A stretch of DNA of 64,000 nt from Phycisphaeraceae bacterium (GCA_015200025.1 CP054186.1:1240001-1304000); one strand, 5' to 3'; counted from the stretch's first letter, positions 8,394 to 18,280 are shown. Numbers and translations are program-made. The notes: a model not told the origin generated them from the sequence alone.

Positions 8394-9134
8394 TCAGCGG
8401 AGACGCGGGGCGGGCCCGCCGGGGAACTGGTCTCGCGGGTTCTCGCTGTTCATGTCGATCTGGAACGTGACGCCGTCGGCGTCGAGGACGACGGACCGCT
8501 CGAGGATCTGCTTGACGGTGAAGAGGTTGTCCACGCGGTCGCCCTCGCGGTAGAGGCGTTCGCCGATGCGGGCAACGGGCAGTCGGCCCTTCATGACGGC
8601 GCGGAGTTCGAGCGAGGCCGCCGCACGCTCGAGCGACTTGGCCCGCTCCTCACGCTCTTTGCGGGCGATCTCGGCGAGTCGTCGACGCTCGGCCTCGGCG
8701 CGGGCGGAGGGGTCATCGGTGTTGACCGGGGCCGTCGATGGGGCCGAGGCGACCGCGAGCACGAAGGGGTTGCGTTCGGCGGCCTCCTTGGGGACCTCGA
8801 CCGGGGCGCCGCTGCGCTCGAGCTCGCGGAGGACACGGGCGGCCTCGGCGGCGGAGACGGCCGTGCTCACCTTGGCCGAGTACTGGACCTGCACCGCCTT
8901 GTCGTAATCGATGCCCGAGCTCATCCCATAGCGGCGCATCCCGTAGAGCACCGCTCCGCTGACGGCCGTCAGCACGATCAGGAGCAGGTAGCCCGACCCG
9001 GTGCGTTTGGAGGGCTTGCTGGGGGGCGCCGCGTCGGGGGTGCCGCCGCCTCCGCTCGAGCGCAGTTCGGCGAGGAACGAGGAGGCCTGGCCCTTGTCGG
9101 GGCCCGTGGAGGGTGCGTTGGGAGTGGTGCTCAT
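8394..9134 (-). CDS. PilP/GspC-like inner-membrane protein
   Basis: A 246-residue protein with a Pro/Ser-rich cytoplasmic N-terminus, one transmembrane helix (about residues 47-62), a charged helix rich in Glu/Arg, and a C-terminal beta domain. The C-terminal pattern (MKGRLPVARIGERLYREGD, then VKQILERSVVLDADGVTF) resembles the beta-rich PilP/GspC homology region that links pilus inner-membrane proteins to the secretin. Its position directly after pilO supports the call, although overall similarity to PilP is weak and there is no lipobox. The start overlaps the pilO stop by four bases. Confidence 0.6.
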   Translation of the reverse strand: MSTTPNAPSTGPDKGQASSFLAELRSSGGGGTPDAAPPSKPSKRTGSGYLLLIVLTAVSGAVLYGMRRYGMSSGIDYDKAVQVQYSAKVSTAVSAAEAARVLRELERSGAPVEVPKEAAERNPFVLAVASAPSTAPVNTDDPSARAEAERRRLAEIARKEREERAKSLERAAASLELRAVMKGRLPVARIGERLYREGDRVDNLFTVKQILERSVVLDADGVTFQIDMNSENPRDQFPGGPAPRLR

Positions 9135-9676
9135 TTGGGCTTGGCCCCTTCGTCCTGGTAATAGATGCTCAGGGTGAACGTGGCTTCCATCTGGCCGTCG
9201 CGGTCGGGGAGGCGGCGGATCTTCATGTCCGTCATGCGTGTGATCCGCGTGATGTTCTGGAGTTCACGCATGAACCCGAAGAACCCGCGCCAATCGCCCC
9301 GCGTGGAGAGCTCCAGCGGCTGCTCCATGTAGACCGCCGCCTTGATCGAACGCGCGGTCTTCATCGACGGGGGTTCGAGCCCGTTGGCCACCGCGAGGTC
9401 CGACACCTGACGGACGACCGTCTCGACTTCCTTGCCCGACGGGAGCTTGGCCTCGGTGGCGGCGATGCCGTCGCGGATGCGGTCGTTGTCGGCCTGCAGC
9501 GAGTCCGAGCGGGCGGTCTCCTGCTTGAGCTTGGCCAGGGCCGTCCTTTTCAGCTCGACCTCGGACTTGGCCTGCTCGATCTGCCGGTTCTGCGGCTTGA
9601 ACACCAGGAAGAAACTGGCGACCGGCACGCCCAGCAGGACGAGCAGCAGGAGGAGTTCGCGGAGGCCGAATCGCAT
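9131..9676 (-). CDS. pilO: Type IV pilus alignment protein PilO
   Basis: A 181-residue protein with a short N-terminus, one transmembrane helix (ELLLLLVLLGVPVASFFLVF), a coiled-coil region of about 60 residues (QIEQAKSEVELKRTALAKL onward) and a ferredoxin-like periplasmic domain with GDWRGFFGFMRELQNITRIT and a final FTLSIYY strand. This is the PilO/GspM arrangement. PilO pairs with PilN and PilP to align the inner-membrane platform with the secretin. ATG at 9676 was chosen because it begins the membrane helix region; a longer frame upstream is mostly proline/alanine and non-specific. Confidence 0.85.
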   Translation of the reverse strand: MRFGLRELLLLLVLLGVPVASFFLVFKPQNRQIEQAKSEVELKRTALAKLKQETARSDSLQADNDRIRDGIAATEAKLPSGKEVETVVRQVSDLAVANGLEPPSMKTARSIKAAVYMEQPLELSTRGDWRGFFGFMRELQNITRITRMTDMKIRRLPDRDGQMEATFTLSIYYQDEGAKPK

Positions 9677-9722
9677 GGGATGCTCCGGGTGGGTCGGGGG
9701 GTGTGGCACCAACAGGGCGGGA

Positions 9723-10562
9723 TCAGCGGTCGGCGGTCGGGCTGACGCCGGTGACGGACGGGAGGCGGCTCTTGCCCGGGGCACGCTCCCCGCCCCAGGC
9801 CTCTTCGGAGGCCTGGTCGAGGGAGACCCCGCGGGCGTCGACGGCCGGGTTGAGCTTCGCCGAGATCTCGAACTTGTGAAGGACGGCGTCCTTGACCTTG
9901 GCGTCGCGGATGTAGACCAGCTCGACGTCCAGGAGCAGCGTGCTCTGCTGGAGGGCGGCGGCGTAGTCGGTGATGTCGTTGTAGACCGACGAGAGGCCCG
10001 TGATCTTCACCGACGACTCGAAGCGCGGGGGCTTGACCTCGGGCTTCTCCTCCTCGGGCTTGGGCGCCGGGTTCTTCGCGCCCGCGGCGGGACGCGATCC
10101 CTGCGGGGCGAGGGACTTGACCTTGGAGACCGTCTGGGCCTGGGCGGCGGCGTCCTTGTTGGGGTCGATCCGCTTGGACGCCAGCTCCATCTCCTCGATG
10201 GTCACGTTGCGCGGACGCCGGGTGTTCAGCTCGGCGAGCAGGACGGCGCGGGGGATCTTCTCGTCCAGCGCGGTGATGATCTCGGCCTTGCCCATCATCC
10301 GCGTCCGCTCCTTCTCCAGGCGTTCGAGCTGCTCGAGACGCTGCGCTTCGAGCGCGTACTCGCGGTTGATGGTCAGTTGCTCGCGGCGGATGGCCGTCCA
10401 GCGGCGGTTCGTCACGAAGAACGCCGAGACGACCATCAGCATGACGCACACGAACAGGAAGAGCGTGATGAAGTTCGCGCGGAGGTCGGCCCGGCGCGCG
10501 ATGTAATCCTCGGGGAGGAAGCTGCCCTGTCCGGCGGCGGGTGCGTTGAAGGGGTTGTGCAT
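9723..10562 (-). CDS. pilN: Type IV pilus assembly protein PilN
   Basis: A 279-residue protein. A cytoplasmic N-terminus with NPFNAP near the start is followed by one transmembrane helix (FITLFLFVCVMLMVVSAFFV), a coiled-coil segment rich in Glu/Arg/Leu, and a periplasmic domain (IPRAVLLAELNTRRPRNVTI onward). The N-terminal Asn-rich segment is the part of PilN that binds the cleft of PilM. A Lys/Pro/Glu-rich insertion lies around residues 155-180. It sits between pilM and pilO on the same strand. Confidence 0.85.
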   Translation of the reverse strand: MHNPFNAPAAGQGSFLPEDYIARRADLRANFITLFLFVCVMLMVVSAFFVTNRRWTAIRREQLTINREYALEAQRLEQLERLEKERTRMMGKAEIITALDEKIPRAVLLAELNTRRPRNVTIEEMELASKRIDPNKDAAAQAQTVSKVKSLAPQGSRPAAGAKNPAPKPEEEKPEVKPPRFESSVKITGLSSVYNDITDYAAALQQSTLLLDVELVYIRDAKVKDAVLHKFEISAKLNPAVDARGVSLDQASEEAWGGERAPGKSRLPSVTGVSPTADR

Positions 10563-10586
10563 GGTGGTGTTCTCGCGCGGGGTGGG

Positions 10587-11801
10587 CTACAGGTCCGTGG
10601 GGCTCAGGCACAATCCCAGGGGGACGGCCCACCCGGGCTGCGGGGTCGTCAGGTCGACGCCCACGCACGGTTCCTTGCCCGTCCGCGCGACGCGGGCGAG
10701 CGGGTCGGCGACCTGCGCGGGGAGACGCAGGACCCGGGCGACGTGCTGGCAGATCCCCTTGTTCTTGCTCTCGCCCCCCACGAAGACGATCCGATCGACC
10801 TTCTTCCCGGGGAAGACGCTCTGGTGGTACCGCAGCGAGACCTGGACCTCGTCGGTGAGGATCTCGAGCGGGACCGACAGGTCCGGGTCGTTGCACGTCT
10901 CGTGCGACGGGGCGGGCGCGGGGGCCGGCTCGGCCCCGCCGCTGCGCATCCCGGCCGAGAGTAACGCCAGCCCGGCGGGCCCGGACGCCGCGGCGACGGG
11001 CACGCCCGCGGGACGCCGCGGGACGGGCTCTTCCATCGCCCGGCGGATCGCGGGAGCCTCCGAGAGGTCGCACTTGGTCCTTTTGATGATCTCGTCGTCG
11101 AGGTTCACGCCCCCCAGCTCGACCGTCCGCGCGAAGACCATCGCCGGGCCGTGCGCGATCATGATTTTCGTGGTCCCGGCCCCGATGTCCAGGTACAGCG
11201 TCACCTTGCCCGCGTCGTCGGCCCGCCGCGAGACGTACTCGAACCCGCGGAGCGTCGCCGAGAACTCGCTGTGCATCCCCACTGGATCGAGCCTCGCGTC
11301 CTTGATCGCCCCCAGGAGCCGCAGCACCAGGTCGCGCGGGGTCGCGAAGCAGATCACCTCGGCCTTGCCCGCGCTCGAGGTCGCCCCGTCCACGACCACG
11401 TGGCGGTACACCAGCGCGCCCGGGTCGCACCCGATCTGTGAGGCGACCGCGGCGGCGACCTGATCGGCCATCAGGGCCCCTTCGGCCTTGTGGAGCTGCA
11501 CGTGCTTGCAGAAGGTCTGCGACGCCGGGATGGCGCACACGGCCCGTCGCCCCTTGAACCCGCCCTGCCGGACCACCCGCGGGAACGCCTCGACCTGGAA
11601 CGCCAGGCGTCGCGCGGGGTCGCGTTGCAACTCGGGCGGGGTCTCGAGCGACGCCGCCGCCACCAGCGCGGGCGCCTCGCCGTGGACCACCTGGAGCACC
11701 TTGAGCGCCCCGACGCCGAAATCGACCGCGATCGGGGACGAGGTCGTTTGGAACAACCCCGAGCCGACGCTGGCCAGTTTCTTGAAGGGTCCGAACGCCA
11801 T
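10587..11801 (-). CDS. pilM: Type IV pilus assembly protein PilM (actin-like ATPase)
   Basis: A 404-residue protein. SSPIAVDFGVGALKVLQV is the phosphate-1 motif of the actin/FtsA fold, YLDIGAGTTKIMIAHG is phosphate-2, and IVFVGGESKNKGICQHVARV is the adenosine-binding motif. PilM is a cytoplasmic ring protein that binds PilN and connects to PilB. A non-conserved Ala/Pro-rich stretch lies near residues 270-310. ATG at 11801 starts the conserved region. It heads the pilM-N-O-P-like-B series; mqnB lies 224 bp upstream on the same strand. Confidence 0.88.
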   Translation of the reverse strand: MAFGPFKKLASVGSGLFQTTSSPIAVDFGVGALKVLQVVHGEAPALVAAASLETPPELQRDPARRLAFQVEAFPRVVRQGGFKGRRAVCAIPASQTFCKHVQLHKAEGALMADQVAAAVASQIGCDPGALVYRHVVVDGATSSAGKAEVICFATPRDLVLRLLGAIKDARLDPVGMHSEFSATLRGFEYVSRRADDAGKVTLYLDIGAGTTKIMIAHGPAMVFARTVELGGVNLDDEIIKRTKCDLSEAPAIRRAMEEPVPRRPAGVPVAAASGPAGLALLSAGMRSGGAEPAPAPAPSHETCNDPDLSVPLEILTDEVQVSLRYHQSVFPGKKVDRIVFVGGESKNKGICQHVARVLRLPAQVADPLARVARTGKEPCVGVDLTTPQPGWAVPLGLCLSPTDL

Positions 11802-11846
11802 GCCCTGGTTCTCGCTCCTGGGCCGGCCCGCGCGGGATGCGCGGCG

Positions 11847-11873
11847 GCCCGCCCTGTCATCGGCGGGGCGGGC
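11847..11873. other. Strong hairpin in the mqnB-pilM gap
   Basis: GCCCGCCC (11847-11854) and GGGCGGGC (11866-11873) form a perfect 8-bp stem with an 11-nt loop. It lies between the end of mqnB and the start of pilM. It may end mqnB transcripts or act in the pilM leader; there is no T-run, so a classical intrinsic terminator is not supported. Confidence 0.35.
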
Positions 11874-12025
11874 GGCGACGTTGAGGGGCGGGCGCACGCG
11901 GCCGCCGCGACCGGCGGCGCAGGCGTCCCAGACCGATCCGTGTTCTCCGAGGGCGGGGCGTGGCGGCGAGGGCGCACCACACTCAGGGGGACAGAGAGGC
12001 ACCCCACCCCCGGGCCCCCGGGCGG

Positions 12026-12841
12026 TTATCCGACGCTGAACAGGCCGCCCAGAGCGGCGGCGGCGGCGGGGACATCCCAGACCTGCCGGCCACGGTCGCC
12101 CGTGGTGTTGCTGATCGCGCGGATCTCTCCGTAGTGGACCCCGAGACGCCACGCGACCAGAGCGGCGGCGGCCCCTTCCATCGCCTCGGCCCTGGCCCCG
12201 GTCCGCTCCGCGACCTCGCACGCCGACCGATCGGTCCCCGAGCACGTCGATACCGTCGCGATGGGGGCGAGGGTCAGCCGCTCGGGCGTGGCGAGCCGCA
12301 ACGCCCACGGGGGGTCCCGATCGCGGAACATGCCCAGCCAGCGAGGATCACCCGGGATGGTGTCCACGCGGTACGCGCTGTGCCCCGTGCCCGCGACGGG
12401 GAATCCCATGTCCTTGCACGCGGTGAAGCCCGAGGGCGATCCGAGCCCCTCGTCCGCGAACGCGTGGGCGGTCGCCAGCACGAGGTCCCCGGGCGAGAGG
12501 TCGAACGCGGGGGGGCCCGACGCTCCCGTGCGCGACGGGAGGGCGCCCGCGAGCCCGAGGTTGAGGACGAGCGCATAAGGCCGCCGAACGATCGCGGCGG
12601 CGACCGCGCCGGCGGCGTTGGCCTTCCCGATCCCCGAGATCACAAGTTCCATGTCGTCCGCGACGTTCGCGGCGTCCCATGGCACGCTCGGGGGCGTCGC
12701 GCCAAGGCCACGGGCGACCGCCGCCGCCTCGATCTCGGCCGCGACCACGATCAGCACGCGACGCGTCGCCCGGCCCGACGGTGTGGGCCCGGGACCCGCG
12801 GGGTCGGGGACGGGCTCGCGTGCTGATGGGTTCCCTATCAT
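12026..12841 (-). CDS. mqnB: Futalosine hydrolase
   Basis: A 271-residue protein of the nucleoside phosphorylase/hydrolase fold. After the first strand RRVLIVVAAEIEAAAVARGL come GIGKANAAGAVAA, VSTCSGTDRSACEVAERTGA, AEAMEGAAAALVAWRLGVHY and IRAISNTTGDRGRQVWDV, the last two being close to MqnB signatures (E.MEGAA, R.ISN..G.R). MqnB removes the base from futalosine to give dehypoxanthine futalosine in the alternative menaquinone route. ATG at 12841 is preceded by TACACT with 7 nt between, which supports this start and a leaderless message; a longer frame upstream has no support. Confidence 0.85.
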   Translation of the reverse strand: MIGNPSAREPVPDPAGPGPTPSGRATRRVLIVVAAEIEAAAVARGLGATPPSVPWDAANVADDMELVISGIGKANAAGAVAAAIVRRPYALVLNLGLAGALPSRTGASGPPAFDLSPGDLVLATAHAFADEGLGSPSGFTACKDMGFPVAGTGHSAYRVDTIPGDPRWLGMFRDRDPPWALRLATPERLTLAPIATVSTCSGTDRSACEVAERTGARAEAMEGAAAALVAWRLGVHYGEIRAISNTTGDRGRQVWDVPAAAAALGGLFSVG

Positions 12842-12848
12842 TGAGTCG

Positions 12849-12854
12849 AGTGTA
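12849..12854 (-). promoter_or_regulatory. TANNNT box 7 nt before the mqnB start
   Basis: On the minus strand TACACT is followed by 7 nt and then the ATG at 12841, with no Shine-Dalgarno in between. A start of transcription at or next to the ATG is predicted. No convincing -35 box is seen. Confidence 0.5.
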
Positions 12855-12981
12855 AGGACGGACGGATTCGGGACGTGATCGGCCCACGATCGACAGGGTG
12901 GTCCGTGAGCGGTGATTCTCTCGGTGCATCGGGGCATAGCCCCGAACCGAATGCCGGGCGGGGCCGGTAGAAGTAGGACGT

Positions 12982-14850
12982 ATGACGCAACCAAACGCGG
13001 GTCGGAACGGTGGTCGGGGTGTGGGCGGGTCGTCCCGGTGCCGGGGCGGATCGCTCGCGCGGGTCGTGGTCTCGTTGGTGATCGTGGCGGGCGTGGCGGG
13101 CGGCGGGTACTGGGTGCTGCGGGACGACGACGGGTCGGGTGGTCACTCGGGCCCGGACGTGGTGCAGGTCTCTCGGTCGGGGTTCGACATCTCGACGACC
13201 TCGAACGGGGAACTGGAGGCCCGCAACCAGATCGAGATCCGCAACAAGCTGGAGAGCCCCTCGACGATCGTGGAGGTGGTGCCCGAGGGCACGCGGGTCC
13301 GGGCGGGCGACCTGCTCGTGCGGCTCAACTCCGATCAGCTGACCACGCAGGTCGAGCAGGCGGAGCTGGAGCTGACCTCGGCCCGGTCGAAGTGGCAGGC
13401 CTCGCAGCACGCGTACGAGATCCAGGAGATCGACAACGAGCAGCGGCTGCGGCAGGCGCTGCTGAAGCTGGAGCTGGCCGGGCTCGAGTACAACCAGTGG
13501 CTGGAGGGCGAGGTCAAGACCAAGCGGCAGTCGAACCAGCTGGCGCTCTCGCGGAGCGGGCTTGAGGTCGACCGGCTCGCCGAGAAGCTGTCGCAGAGTT
13601 ACGACCTCTGGCAGAAGGGCTTCCTGAGCAAGGACGAGTACGACCGGGACATGGTCTCGTACATCGAGGCGCAGTCGGCGTGGATCACGGCGACGCTCAA
13701 CGCGGACATTTTCGAGAACTTCGAGTTCGAGAAAAACCACAAGAAGCACCGCTCAGAGATCGACGACGCCGCCGCCAACGTCGAGCAGGTCCGCCTGAAC
13801 AACCGGATCCAGCTCGACGCCCGCTCGTCGGAGCGGGAGAACGACCGCCGCTCGGTGGAGCTGCGCGAGAGCCGGCTGAACAAGCTCAAGGAGCAGGTGG
13901 AAGCGGCGACGGTGCGGGCCCCCAGCGAGGGGCTGGTGGTGCACGCGTCGAGCATGTCGCGGTTCTCGTTCGGGCCCAGCGGGGACGGTCCGATGCAGAT
14001 CGGGCGGCAGGTCTACCCCAACGAACTGATCATGGTCCTCCCGGACACGTCGGAGATGATCGCGGCGGTGCGGGTGCACGAGAGCCTGGCGAGCCGCGTG
14101 AGGCCCGGGCTCAAGGCCGAGGTGAAGATCGACGCGGCGGGCGGGCGCGTGGTGCCCGGGGTGATCGAGAGCATCGGGGTGCTCGCCGAGACGACCAACT
14201 GGCGCGACCCGAACCTCAAGGAATACACCGTCAAGATCGGCCTGGACCGCTCGGCGGTGGGCGGGGACCTCAAGCCCTCGATGCGGGCCGAGGCCCGGCT
14301 CATCCTCGACCGGGTCGAGGACGCCGTCGCCGTGCCCGCCCAGGCCGTGTTCAGCGAGGGCGTGGTGCGGTTCGTGTACCGCGTCGAGGGCGCCAAGCTG
14401 AGGCGTCAACCCGTGCGTCTGGGGCGCCAGTCGGACACCCTGGCCGAGATCCTCACCGGGCTGGACCCGGGGGCCCGTGTCCTGACCCGCGAACCCTCGA
14501 CGGGCAAGGTGATCCGCGAGCCGTGGGACCCCGCCGCCCTGGCCGCCTGCGGGTACGAGATCGGCGACGACGGGCAGCCCCGGCTCGCCTCCAACGGCCG
14601 CGGCGGCGGGGGCGGGCGTGCCCGCGGGCCGGGCGGGGGCCGCGGCGGTCCCGAGGCGACCGATCGGCCCGAGGCGCCCAACAGCGGAGACGCCCGCCCG
14701 GACGGCGAGGTCGCGGGCGGGGGCTCGGCGGGGGCCACCGACCCGGCGGCCCCCGTGGCCGACGCGGGCGTGGTCTCGAGCGAGCCCGTGCATGCCGCGC
14801 CGGCGTCGGAGGCGACGGCGGCCCCCGCGGGGTCGGCCGCCTCGCGCTGA
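12982..14850 (+). CDS. HlyD-type periplasmic adaptor (membrane-fusion) protein
   Basis: A 622-residue protein. One N-terminal transmembrane helix (about residues 25-45) is followed by a barrel-sandwich half (STTSNGELEARNQIEIRNKL; TRVRAGDLLVRLNSDQL), a long coiled-coil hairpin rich in Glu/Gln/Leu (about 120-310), the second lipoyl half (ATVRAPSEGLVVHASS), a beta-barrel, and a C-terminal Gly/Arg/Pro/Ala-rich low-complexity tail of about 100 residues. Such adaptors link an inner-membrane ABC or RND pump to outer-membrane export. No pump gene is adjacent, so its partner is unknown. The tail is not part of the family core. Confidence 0.75.
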   Translation: MTQPNAGRNGGRGVGGSSRCRGGSLARVVVSLVIVAGVAGGGYWVLRDDDGSGGHSGPDVVQVSRSGFDISTTSNGELEARNQIEIRNKLESPSTIVEVVPEGTRVRAGDLLVRLNSDQLTTQVEQAELELTSARSKWQASQHAYEIQEIDNEQRLRQALLKLELAGLEYNQWLEGEVKTKRQSNQLALSRSGLEVDRLAEKLSQSYDLWQKGFLSKDEYDRDMVSYIEAQSAWITATLNADIFENFEFEKNHKKHRSEIDDAAANVEQVRLNNRIQLDARSSERENDRRSVELRESRLNKLKEQVEAATVRAPSEGLVVHASSMSRFSFGPSGDGPMQIGRQVYPNELIMVLPDTSEMIAAVRVHESLASRVRPGLKAEVKIDAAGGRVVPGVIESIGVLAETTNWRDPNLKEYTVKIGLDRSAVGGDLKPSMRAEARLILDRVEDAVAVPAQAVFSEGVVRFVYRVEGAKLRRQPVRLGRQSDTLAEILTGLDPGARVLTREPSTGKVIREPWDPAALAACGYEIGDDGQPRLASNGRGGGGGRARGPGGGRGGPEATDRPEAPNSGDARPDGEVAGGGSAGATDPAAPVADAGVVSSEPVHAAPASEATAAPAGSAASR

Positions 14851-14933
14851 GCGCACGCCCAGCCCTGATGGGTGGCCCCGGGTGTATGATCGGTCGAGTT
14901 CCATCGTTGCGGGGCCTTGCCCCGGAGGTTGTC

Positions 14934-15575
14934 ATGAGTTTCGCGAAGGTCGTGCGTTCGCCTTGGATGGGTGTGGCCGGGCTGTGCGTCGGGCTGATCG
15001 GGGTGGCGATGGCGCTGGCGGGCAACGGGGCGTTGGAGCGGCGGACGGCGCCGACCTCGGTGGGGGTGGTCGACCTGCAGAGGCTGATCGCGGGCCTCAA
15101 GCAGGTCGAGGACACCAACGCCGACGTCAAGCGGATCGCCGAGACCTACCAGGCCCGGGTCAACGACCTGCGGACGCAGATCGAGAAGGGCGAGGCCGAG
15201 ATCCGCGCGATGGCCGAGAACGACCCCAAGCGGATCGAGCGTCGCCTGGCCGTCGAGGAGATGAAGCTCCTCATGGAAGCCCGGTTCAAGGGCTCGCAGG
15301 CGATCATCAATCTGGAGCTGGGCAAGCACCTCCGCCCGCTGTACACCAAGGTGCTCGAGTCGTGCGGGCGTCTGGCGCAGCAGCAGGGGCTCGACCTGGT
15401 GCTGGTCGATGACCGGAGCCTGACCATCCCCGACGTCGAGAACATCACCGACGCGCAGGTCAAGTCGATCATCGAGAACAAGCAGGTGCTTTTCGCCTCG
15501 AGCACCGTCGACGTCACGGACGCCCTGATCACGTTCATGAACAACGAGTGGCAGTCCGGCGCGCGCAAGCGGTGA
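14934..15575 (+). CDS. OmpH/Skp-family periplasmic chaperone
   Basis: A 213-residue protein. An N-terminal signal/anchor helix ([18 protein letters not shown]) is followed by [20 protein letters not shown], the conserved first strand of OmpH/Skp, a long coiled coil (about residues 65-125), and a C-terminal strand ([13 protein letters not shown]). Skp holds unfolded outer-membrane proteins in the periplasm. ATG at 14934 has GGAGG 7 nt upstream. Its place directly before lpxD is the classic outer-membrane biogenesis order, although bamA is not here. Confidence 0.8.
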   Translation: MSFAKVVRSPWMGVAGLCVGLIGVAMALAGNGALERRTAPTSVGVVDLQRLIAGLKQVEDTNADVKRIAETYQARVNDLRTQIEKGEAEIRAMAENDPKRIERRLAVEEMKLLMEARFKGSQAIINLELGKHLRPLYTKVLESCGRLAQQQGLDLVLVDDRSLTIPDVENITDAQVKSIIENKQVLFASSTVDVTDALITFMNNEWQSGARKR

Positions 15576-15597
15576 CCGGGCCGGAGGGACCACGGGC

Positions 15598-16701
15598 ATG
15601 AACGGGACGATGCCGGCGCTCCCGGCGGGCCTGACGGTCGCCGACGTGGCGCACGCCTCGAAGGGGCGCGTCGTCGGGCGGGGCGACTTGGCCTTGACCC
15701 GGTTGGACACCCTCGAGCACGCCGACACCGGGACGCTCACGTTCATCCGATCGCGCGGGTACGCGCACATGTGGCCGGGGAGCCGCGCGTCGGCGGCCCT
15801 GGTCACGGCGGATATCGAGGTCCCCGGGCACGACCCGGACCGCCGCGCCCTGATCGTCGTCGACGACGCCGACCTCGCCATGCTCGCGCTCCTGGGGCTC
15901 ACGCAGCGTGCCGAGTCGTCACCCCCGACCGGTGTCCACTCCTCGGCCGTCGTCGACCCCGGGGCTCAGGTCGACCCGACCGCGTGGGTCGGGCCGCTCT
16001 GCGTCGTCGAACGTGGGGCGGCCGTCGGCCCGGGCGCCCGTCTCGTCTCGGGCGTGCGCGTGGGGAAGGGTGCCCGCGTCGGGTCCGGGAGCCTGCTGCA
16101 CCACGGCGTCACCGTCTACGAACGCTGCGTGATCGGGGCGTCGTGCGTGCTCCACGCGGGCGTGGTCATCGGCGCCGACGGGTTCGGGTACCGCCCCGAC
16201 CCCGCCGGGAAGGGCGTCGTCAAGGTCCCGCACATCGGGAACGTCGAGGTCGGCGACCATGTCGAGATCGGCGCCAACGCGTGCATCGACCGCGCCAAGT
16301 TCGGTACCACCTCCATCGGCGCGGGCACAAAGATCGATAACCTCGTCCAGATCGCCCACAACTGCACCGTCGGGCGGTCCTGCCTGATCTGCGGCCAGGC
16401 CGCACTGGCCGGGTCGGTCACGCTGGGTGACGGGGTCGTCATCGGCGGGCAGGTGGGGATCGCCGACAACGTGACCATCGGCGCGGGCGCCCGGCTCGGG
16501 GCCCAGAGCGGGGTCATGGCCGATGTCGAACCCGGGCAGACCGTCCTTGGTACGCCCGCCCGGCCCGGGCGCGAGGCGCTGCGCAACTGGGCCGCCATCA
16601 GCCGGATCGCCGACTCGCTCCAGATCCTCCGTGAGGCGGTCGCCCGGGTCCGGCGCGACGCGGGGCTCGCCCCGGACAAGCCGCAGGACACACGTCCGTG
16701 A
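15598..16701 (+). CDS. lpxD: UDP-3-O-acylglucosamine N-acyltransferase
   Basis: A 367-residue protein. An N-terminal uridine-binding domain (about 1-110) is followed by a left-handed beta-helix of hexapeptide repeats, including [46 protein letters not shown] and [16 protein letters not shown], then a C-terminal helix. The His in QIAHN corresponds to the catalytic-base region of LpxD. The enzyme adds the N-linked acyl chain in lipid A synthesis. GGAGG precedes the ATG. The stop overlaps the GTG of lpxC. Confidence 0.92.
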   Translation: MNGTMPALPAGLTVADVAHASKGRVVGRGDLALTRLDTLEHADTGTLTFIRSRGYAHMWPGSRASAALVTADIEVPGHDPDRRALIVVDDADLAMLALLGLTQRAESSPPTGVHSSAVVDPGAQVDPTAWVGPLCVVERGAAVGPGARLVSGVRVGKGARVGSGSLLHHGVTVYERCVIGASCVLHAGVVIGADGFGYRPDPAGKGVVKVPHIGNVEVGDHVEIGANACIDRAKFGTTSIGAGTKIDNLVQIAHNCTVGRSCLICGQAALAGSVTLGDGVVIGGQVGIADNVTIGAGARLGAQSGVMADVEPGQTVLGTPARPGREALRNWAAISRIADSLQILREAVARVRRDAGLAPDKPQDTRP

Positions 16702-17561
16702 ACGGCGTCCGACGCCAGACCCTGCGGAGCCCCGCCGAGATCCGGGGCCGAGGCCTCTTTTCCGGGGCGCCGGCCCGCGCCGTCATCACCCCCGCCCCCG
16801 CAGGCCACGGCGTCGGCTTCGAGGCCCGAGGCGTCACGTTCCCCGCGCTGGTCACCCACGTGCCCCCGTGCGACCCCAACTCCCGGGGCCGCGCCCGGTG
16901 GACCACATTGTCCGGCGGCGGGGCCTCGGTGATGACGGTCGAGCACCTGCTCTCGGCCCTCCGCGGGCTTGGGGTGACCGACGCCCTCGTCAGCGTCGAG
17001 GGCCCCGAGGTCCCGATCTTGGACGGGTCCGCGGAGGTGTTTGTTGACGCGGTCGCCGCCGGCGGGGGGCTCGAACCGCTCGCGGGCGAAGCCCAAGCGA
17101 TCATCGTCCGTGAGCCCATCGAGGCCCGCGACGATACGGGTGCATGGATCAGGGCCGATCCACTCCGAGGCCCCCACATGGAGTACCGGTACACGCTCGA
17201 TTACGGGCCCGGCGCGGCGATCGCGCCCGCGACGGCGGTGTGGGACGGCGGGGCGGCGACGTACCAGGTCGAGGTGGCCCCCGCCCGCACGTACTGCCTG
17301 GCCTCCGAGGCCGCCGCCTTGCGCGCCGCGGGGCTCTTCGCCGACCTCTCCCCGCGCGACTTTCTCGTGCTGGACGACGCGACGGGCCGGCCCATCGAAA
17401 ACACGCTCCGCTTCCCCGACGAGCCCGCGCGCCACAAGTTGTTGGACCTGATCGGCGACCTCTCACTGATCGGGAGGCCGATTCTCGCCCGTGTCACCGC
17501 GTACAAGTCCGGGCACGCCCTCGCCCACGCGTTCGCCCGTCGCGTGCTCGAACTTTACTGA
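16698..17561 (+). CDS. lpxC: UDP-3-O-acyl-N-acetylglucosamine deacetylase
   Basis: A 287-residue protein with the LpxC zinc and catalytic motifs: TVEHLLSAL (first His, about residue 82), [24 protein letters not shown] (His and Asp near 245-249) and GHALAHAF (catalytic His near 272). It performs the committed, zinc-dependent step of lipid A synthesis. In several planctomycetes and Bacteroidetes LpxC is fused to FabZ; this one is not. The start is a GTG overlapping the lpxD stop. The 3' end overlaps the convergent gene by seven bases. Confidence 0.92.
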   Translation: MNGVRRQTLRSPAEIRGRGLFSGAPARAVITPAPAGHGVGFEARGVTFPALVTHVPPCDPNSRGRARWTTLSGGGASVMTVEHLLSALRGLGVTDALVSVEGPEVPILDGSAEVFVDAVAAGGGLEPLAGEAQAIIVREPIEARDDTGAWIRADPLRGPHMEYRYTLDYGPGAAIAPATAVWDGGAATYQVEVAPARTYCLASEAAALRAAGLFADLSPRDFLVLDDATGRPIENTLRFPDEPARHKLLDLIGDLSLIGRPILARVTAYKSGHALAHAFARRVLELY

Positions 17562-18232
17562 ACGCCCCCGCATTCGGGGCACCGGGCCAGCCCGGCGAGA
17601 TCGTGCCCGCACGCGACGCACCGGCCCCGTGTCCGCCGACGCGCCGCCCGCCCCTCGGATACCCGACGCGGGACCCAGACGAGTGTCCACGGCAGAGTTA
17701 CGGCCGCCGCGAGCGTTGCGGCGTTCTTCAGGTACCCCGCGGGGATCGACGACCCGTGTTCGCCTGGGCCCGCCGTAAGACGCGCCGACCATCCCGGGGG
17801 ATACCCCGCCCCCCCCGCACCGAGCGACGCCGCGATCACCGACGCGGCATCGTCCCGACTCAGCGCGGCGCCGGTGCCCACTTCGATGACCACCAACATC
17901 AAGTCGTCGGCGTGCCTCGTCAACGCCCACCACCCCCGGGGACCGCGGGCCCACGACGCCGAGACCTCCCACGCCGCGTGCCCGGACGCGACCGCGCGGA
18001 CCATCGCATCGGCGCTGTCGGCGTCGAGGTCGTGGAGGGTGTACGCCCCGCCGGGGTCGCGTGTGATCAGTCGGGAGAGGGCCTCGGGCTTGGGTGCTCG
18101 CGTGCCCGACCACCGCCTCCCGACCTCGGAGAATGTCGGGTCGAGCGTCCACCCGCTCCACCCCAGCACGATCATGCACGCCGCCGTGGCCCACGGCGAG
18201 AAGAACCGGGATTCGGCGCGCGTGCGGGTCAT
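17555..18232 (-). CDS. Membrane protein with C-terminal zinc ribbon, unknown function
   Basis: A 225-residue protein. An N-terminal hydrophobic segment (WATAACMIVLGWSGWTL), a middle soluble domain, a second hydrophobic segment near residue 185 (AATLAAAVTLPWTLVWV), and a C-terminal CVACGHDLAGLARCPECG zinc ribbon are visible. This CxxCG.DL.G...CPECG tail is very common in planctomycete membrane proteins; its role is unknown. ATG at 18232 precedes the first hydrophobic segment. The gene is divergent from gatC (54 bp) and convergent with lpxC. Confidence 0.65.
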   Translation of the reverse strand: MTRTRAESRFFSPWATAACMIVLGWSGWTLDPTFSEVGRRWSGTRAPKPEALSRLITRDPGGAYTLHDLDADSADAMVRAVASGHAAWEVSASWARGPRGWWALTRHADDLMLVVIEVGTGAALSRDDAASVIAASLGAGGAGYPPGWSARLTAGPGEHGSSIPAGYLKNAATLAAAVTLPWTLVWVPRRVSEGRAARRRTRGRCVACGHDLAGLARCPECGGVQ

Positions 18233-18274
18233 GGCGGCGGGCGGGAGCCCCGGGCCGGGCATCGCGCCCTGCTC

Positions 18275-18280
18275 TACACT
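18275..18280 (+). promoter_or_regulatory. TANNNT box 6 nt before the gatC start
   Basis: TACACT is followed by GGGGCG and the GTG start at 18287. There is no Shine-Dalgarno. The same box and spacing are found before the uracil-DNA glycosylase gene, suggesting a leaderless transcript. Confidence 0.5.
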